Shown in pieces: positions 62,532 through 64,000 of a DNA stretch of 64,000 bases (its first letter is position 1; each line of letters opens with the position of its first letter). The position numbers and the translations under genes are program-made. The stretch is taken from the NCBI RefSeq assembly GCF_026786305.1, contig NZ_JAJAYI010000070.1, positions 1-64,000 on the forward strand. Reading direction: 5' to 3'. The DNA is from Cryobacterium sp. GTDB lineage: Bacteria > Actinomycetota > Actinomycetes > Actinomycetales > Microbacteriaceae. The notes beneath the pieces are model-generated. The model did no database searches, was not told the DNA's origin, and saw nothing but the letters and a program-made list of their open reading frames with translations.

Positions 62532-62594
62532 CCGCGAGAGCGGGTAAACGGTTGCTTGTGCATGGTCGAGGCAACCGTGTGCTCGCTCTCGCGG
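62532..62594. terminator. Palindromic element copy 2 / bidirectional terminator
   Basis: A near-perfect stem of 24 pairs (62532-62555 with 62571-62594; one mismatch, two G-U pairs) around a short loop, exactly between the convergent mmsA and LysR genes. Its left arm GAGAGCGGGTAAACGGTTGC matches the element at 49519 in all but two positions. Confidence 0.85.
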
Positions 62595-62596
62595 CC

Positions 62597-63511
62597 CTAT
62601 GGCTCGGTGTGGGATTGCTGTACCCGCGCAGCTTCGGCTTGGAGTTCCTCTATGACGGTGCGCACGGCAAGGCGTTCGGCGCGGTCAGGGCGCATGAGCG
62701 CAACGATCTGCCGCTCCGATTCGATGCCGCGCAGCGGTTTGAGCACGAGGCGGCCGGGCTGGCCGCCGCCGGAGGTGTAGCGCGGCACGAGCGCGATACC
62801 GAGCCCGGCAATCACGAACGATTCGATCAGGGCGAGGTCGGCGAAGCGCTGCGACATCGACAGGCGTGCACCGGCCTCCTGTTCGATCGCGTGCAGAATA
62901 CGCTCGAACGGATAGCCGTCGGTCACGCCGATCCAGGTCTCCCCGACGAGATCGCGCGGGCCGACCCAGACGCGATCGGCGAGCGGATGCCCCACCGGCA
63001 GCCCCACATCGAGCGGCTCCGTCATGAGCGGAACGACCGTGAGGCCCCGGCCGGCCCAGGACAGCTGCCCGCTCATCGAGTGGGCAAGCACGATGTCGTA
63101 CTCGGCCGTGAACGCGGGGAAGTCGCTCAGTTCGGGGTCTTCGTCGGCGCAGTTGAGCACGAGGTCGGCGCCGAGTTTCTTGATGACGCCGGGCAGCAGC
63201 ATCTGGCCGGCGGTGGGAAAGGTGACGAGGCTCACTTCGCCGCTGGCCTGGTTGCGAAATTCGTCCCAGAGTGCGGTGGCCTTCGCGAGCGACACCGCGA
63301 CATCCGTTGCACTGCGGGCCAGGGCGCGGCCCGCGTCGGTGAGTACGAGGCCGCGACCCTGCCGCTGGGTGAGGGGCAGGCCGGCTTCTCGTTCGAGCAC
63401 CTTGAGCTGCTGGGAGACGGCCGAGGGGGTGCGGTGGGTGGCGAGGGCGACCGCCGTGACGCTACCGCGATCGGCGAGTTCGCGGAGGAGTTCGAGTCGC
63501 TGCACGTCCAT
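62597..63511 (-). CDS. LysR-family transcriptional regulator
   Basis: A 304-residue LTTR: N-terminal HTH (VTAVALATHRTPSAVSQQLK) and a LysR substrate-binding domain. The target is not evident: it converges on mmsA and diverges from a 62-residue membrane protein gene. A palindrome overlaps its own start, suggesting autoregulation. Confidence 0.87.
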   Translation of the reverse strand: MDVQRLELLRELADRGSVTAVALATHRTPSAVSQQLKVLEREAGLPLTQRQGRGLVLTDAGRALARSATDVAVSLAKATALWDEFRNQASGEVSLVTFPTAGQMLLPGVIKKLGADLVLNCADEDPELSDFPAFTAEYDIVLAHSMSGQLSWAGRGLTVVPLMTEPLDVGLPVGHPLADRVWVGPRDLVGETWIGVTDGYPFERILHAIEQEAGARLSMSQRFADLALIESFVIAGLGIALVPRYTSGGGQPGRLVLKPLRGIESERQIVALMRPDRAERLAVRTVIEELQAEAARVQQSHTEP

Positions 63512-63525
63512 GTAGAAAATCTACA
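63511..63525. promoter_or_regulatory. Palindrome TGTAGAAAATCTACA at the LysR start
   Basis: Six-base arms around three A residues, touching the LysR start codon. LysR regulators usually bind dyads of this kind near their own promoters. Confidence 0.45.
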
Positions 63526-63574
63526 CGATGTATGCAGAACAATGCGATTGTGCTGCACGGTTGGGAGTGGTCAG

Positions 63575-63763
63575 ATGGAAGAGTCATACACGAGCAATGT
63601 CGCCTCCGTGCCGGGCCACCCCACCTCCTTCGAAAGGCATCTCGTGTTCGTCCTCATCGCCATCCTGCTCGTCTCTGTTGCTTCTATCGCCGCCCTCGTC
63701 GTCGAGGTGCATCGCGATGGCTACCGTCAGACCGAGCGTCAGAACCTGGTTCGCATCTTCTAG
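63575..63763 (+). CDS. Small single-helix membrane protein (62 aa)
   Basis: The frame from ATG 63575 gives 62 residues with one strong transmembrane helix (LVFVLIAILLVSVASIAALVV, shown here as residues 23-43) followed by a charged tail. It is divergent from the LysR gene with a 63-base gap. No family recognised; the helix and codon use support it as real. Confidence 0.5.
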   Translation: MEESYTSNVASVPGHPTSFERHLVFVLIAILLVSVASIAALVVEVHRDGYRQTERQNLVRIF

Positions 63764-63983
63764 CTCCTGCCCTCTCCTTCGCGCGATACCGGGTGGGATA
63801 GCGGGAACAGGCTCACCTGCTCCTCGCTGGAACATTCGGGTGTTTCGGGGACCACCGCGAAAAGTGCGCGGCGCCCACCCCGGAACACTCGCCGCCCCCG
63901 CCTACAACCCCGCCCCCGCCTCAGGCTCTCGCGACATTTGGCGGCCGGGGTGAGCGGCGTGGGCATGCCCTAAACTGGCAACC
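63764..63983. other. Intergenic region with no recognised gene
   Basis: About 220 bases. A -10-like TAAACT at 63971-63976 lies 7 bases before a GTG, the arrangement of leaderless actinobacterial genes. Confidence 0.4.
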
Positions 63984-64000
63984 GTGACTGATACACGGCA
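63984..64000 (+). CDS. Possible start of the next gene (cut by window edge)
   Basis: GTG at 63984 followed by ACT GAT ACA CGG (MTDTR). Placed after a -10-like motif, it may be a leaderless start; too short to identify. Confidence 0.35.

Overview
The window is high-GC DNA, densely packed with short intergenic gaps, frequent ATGA/GTGA stop-start overlaps, GTG/TTG starts and a DUF222/HNH gene. Gene content (F420 enzymes, the F420-0 ABC cassette, a ClpB gene with a HAIR operator, PutP with a TTG start) points to an actinobacterium, most likely Microbacteriaceae; the genus cannot be fixed from this. The first ~100 bases are homopolymer-rich and look like a frayed contig end. No rRNA, tRNA, CRISPR array, insertion sequence or prophage was seen.

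Layout. 0.2-7 kb: an RsmC/RlmG-type methyltransferase, a histidine phosphatase overlapping a polytopic GT87-like membrane protein, and a SWIM-SNF2 helicase. 7-11 kb: an Lrp/AsnC regulator divergent from an operon of 2-oxoacid dehydrogenase E1 alpha, E1 beta, a free-standing lipoyl domain and an alpha/beta hydrolase. 11-15 kb: a TrpXYZ-like ABC importer and an aromatic/histidinol-phosphate aminotransferase. 15-17.5 kb: an N-domain-less ClpB under a HAIR-like operator. 17.5-35 kb: mostly housekeeping and accessory metabolism (alcohol dehydrogenase, nitroreductase, lipoprotein, acyl-CoA ligase, threonine-aldolase-type lyase, ABC-2 exporter, SDR + DUF6421-like pair, amidohydrolase, a frameshifted LLM gene, a Kef-type transporter, SDR, DUF222/HNH). 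35-40 kb: AEC transporter, FAH hydrolase and a probable glutarate module (GntR/FCD regulator, glutaryl-CoA dehydrogenase, class III CoA transferase). 40-43.5 kb: PutP, a membrane ABM protein and exonuclease III.

The two most interesting regions lie side by side. At 43.6-50.6 kb is a coenzyme F420 locus: an F420-type LLM oxidoreductase, CofE, CofC, CofD and a three-gene ABC cassette of the type proposed to import F420-0. At 50.8-62.5 kb is a pyrimidine/hydantoin catabolic cluster: a divergent MocR-type regulator, then beta-ureidopropionase/nitrilase, dihydropyrimidinase, an LLM oxidoreductase, a two-permease NMT1/THI5-type ABC importer, a class III aminotransferase and a CoA-acylating semialdehyde dehydrogenase. 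Together these would import a pyrimidine-like compound, open the dihydro ring, release a beta-amino acid and convert it to acyl-CoA. No classical dihydropyrimidine dehydrogenase is present, and the LLM enzyme occupies that slot.

A sequence-level theme is short in-frame tandem repeats directly after start codons in five unrelated genes (10.2, 19.8, 32.9, 45.8 and 57.5 kb), and a pair of related long palindromes in intergenic DNA at 49.5 and 62.5 kb.
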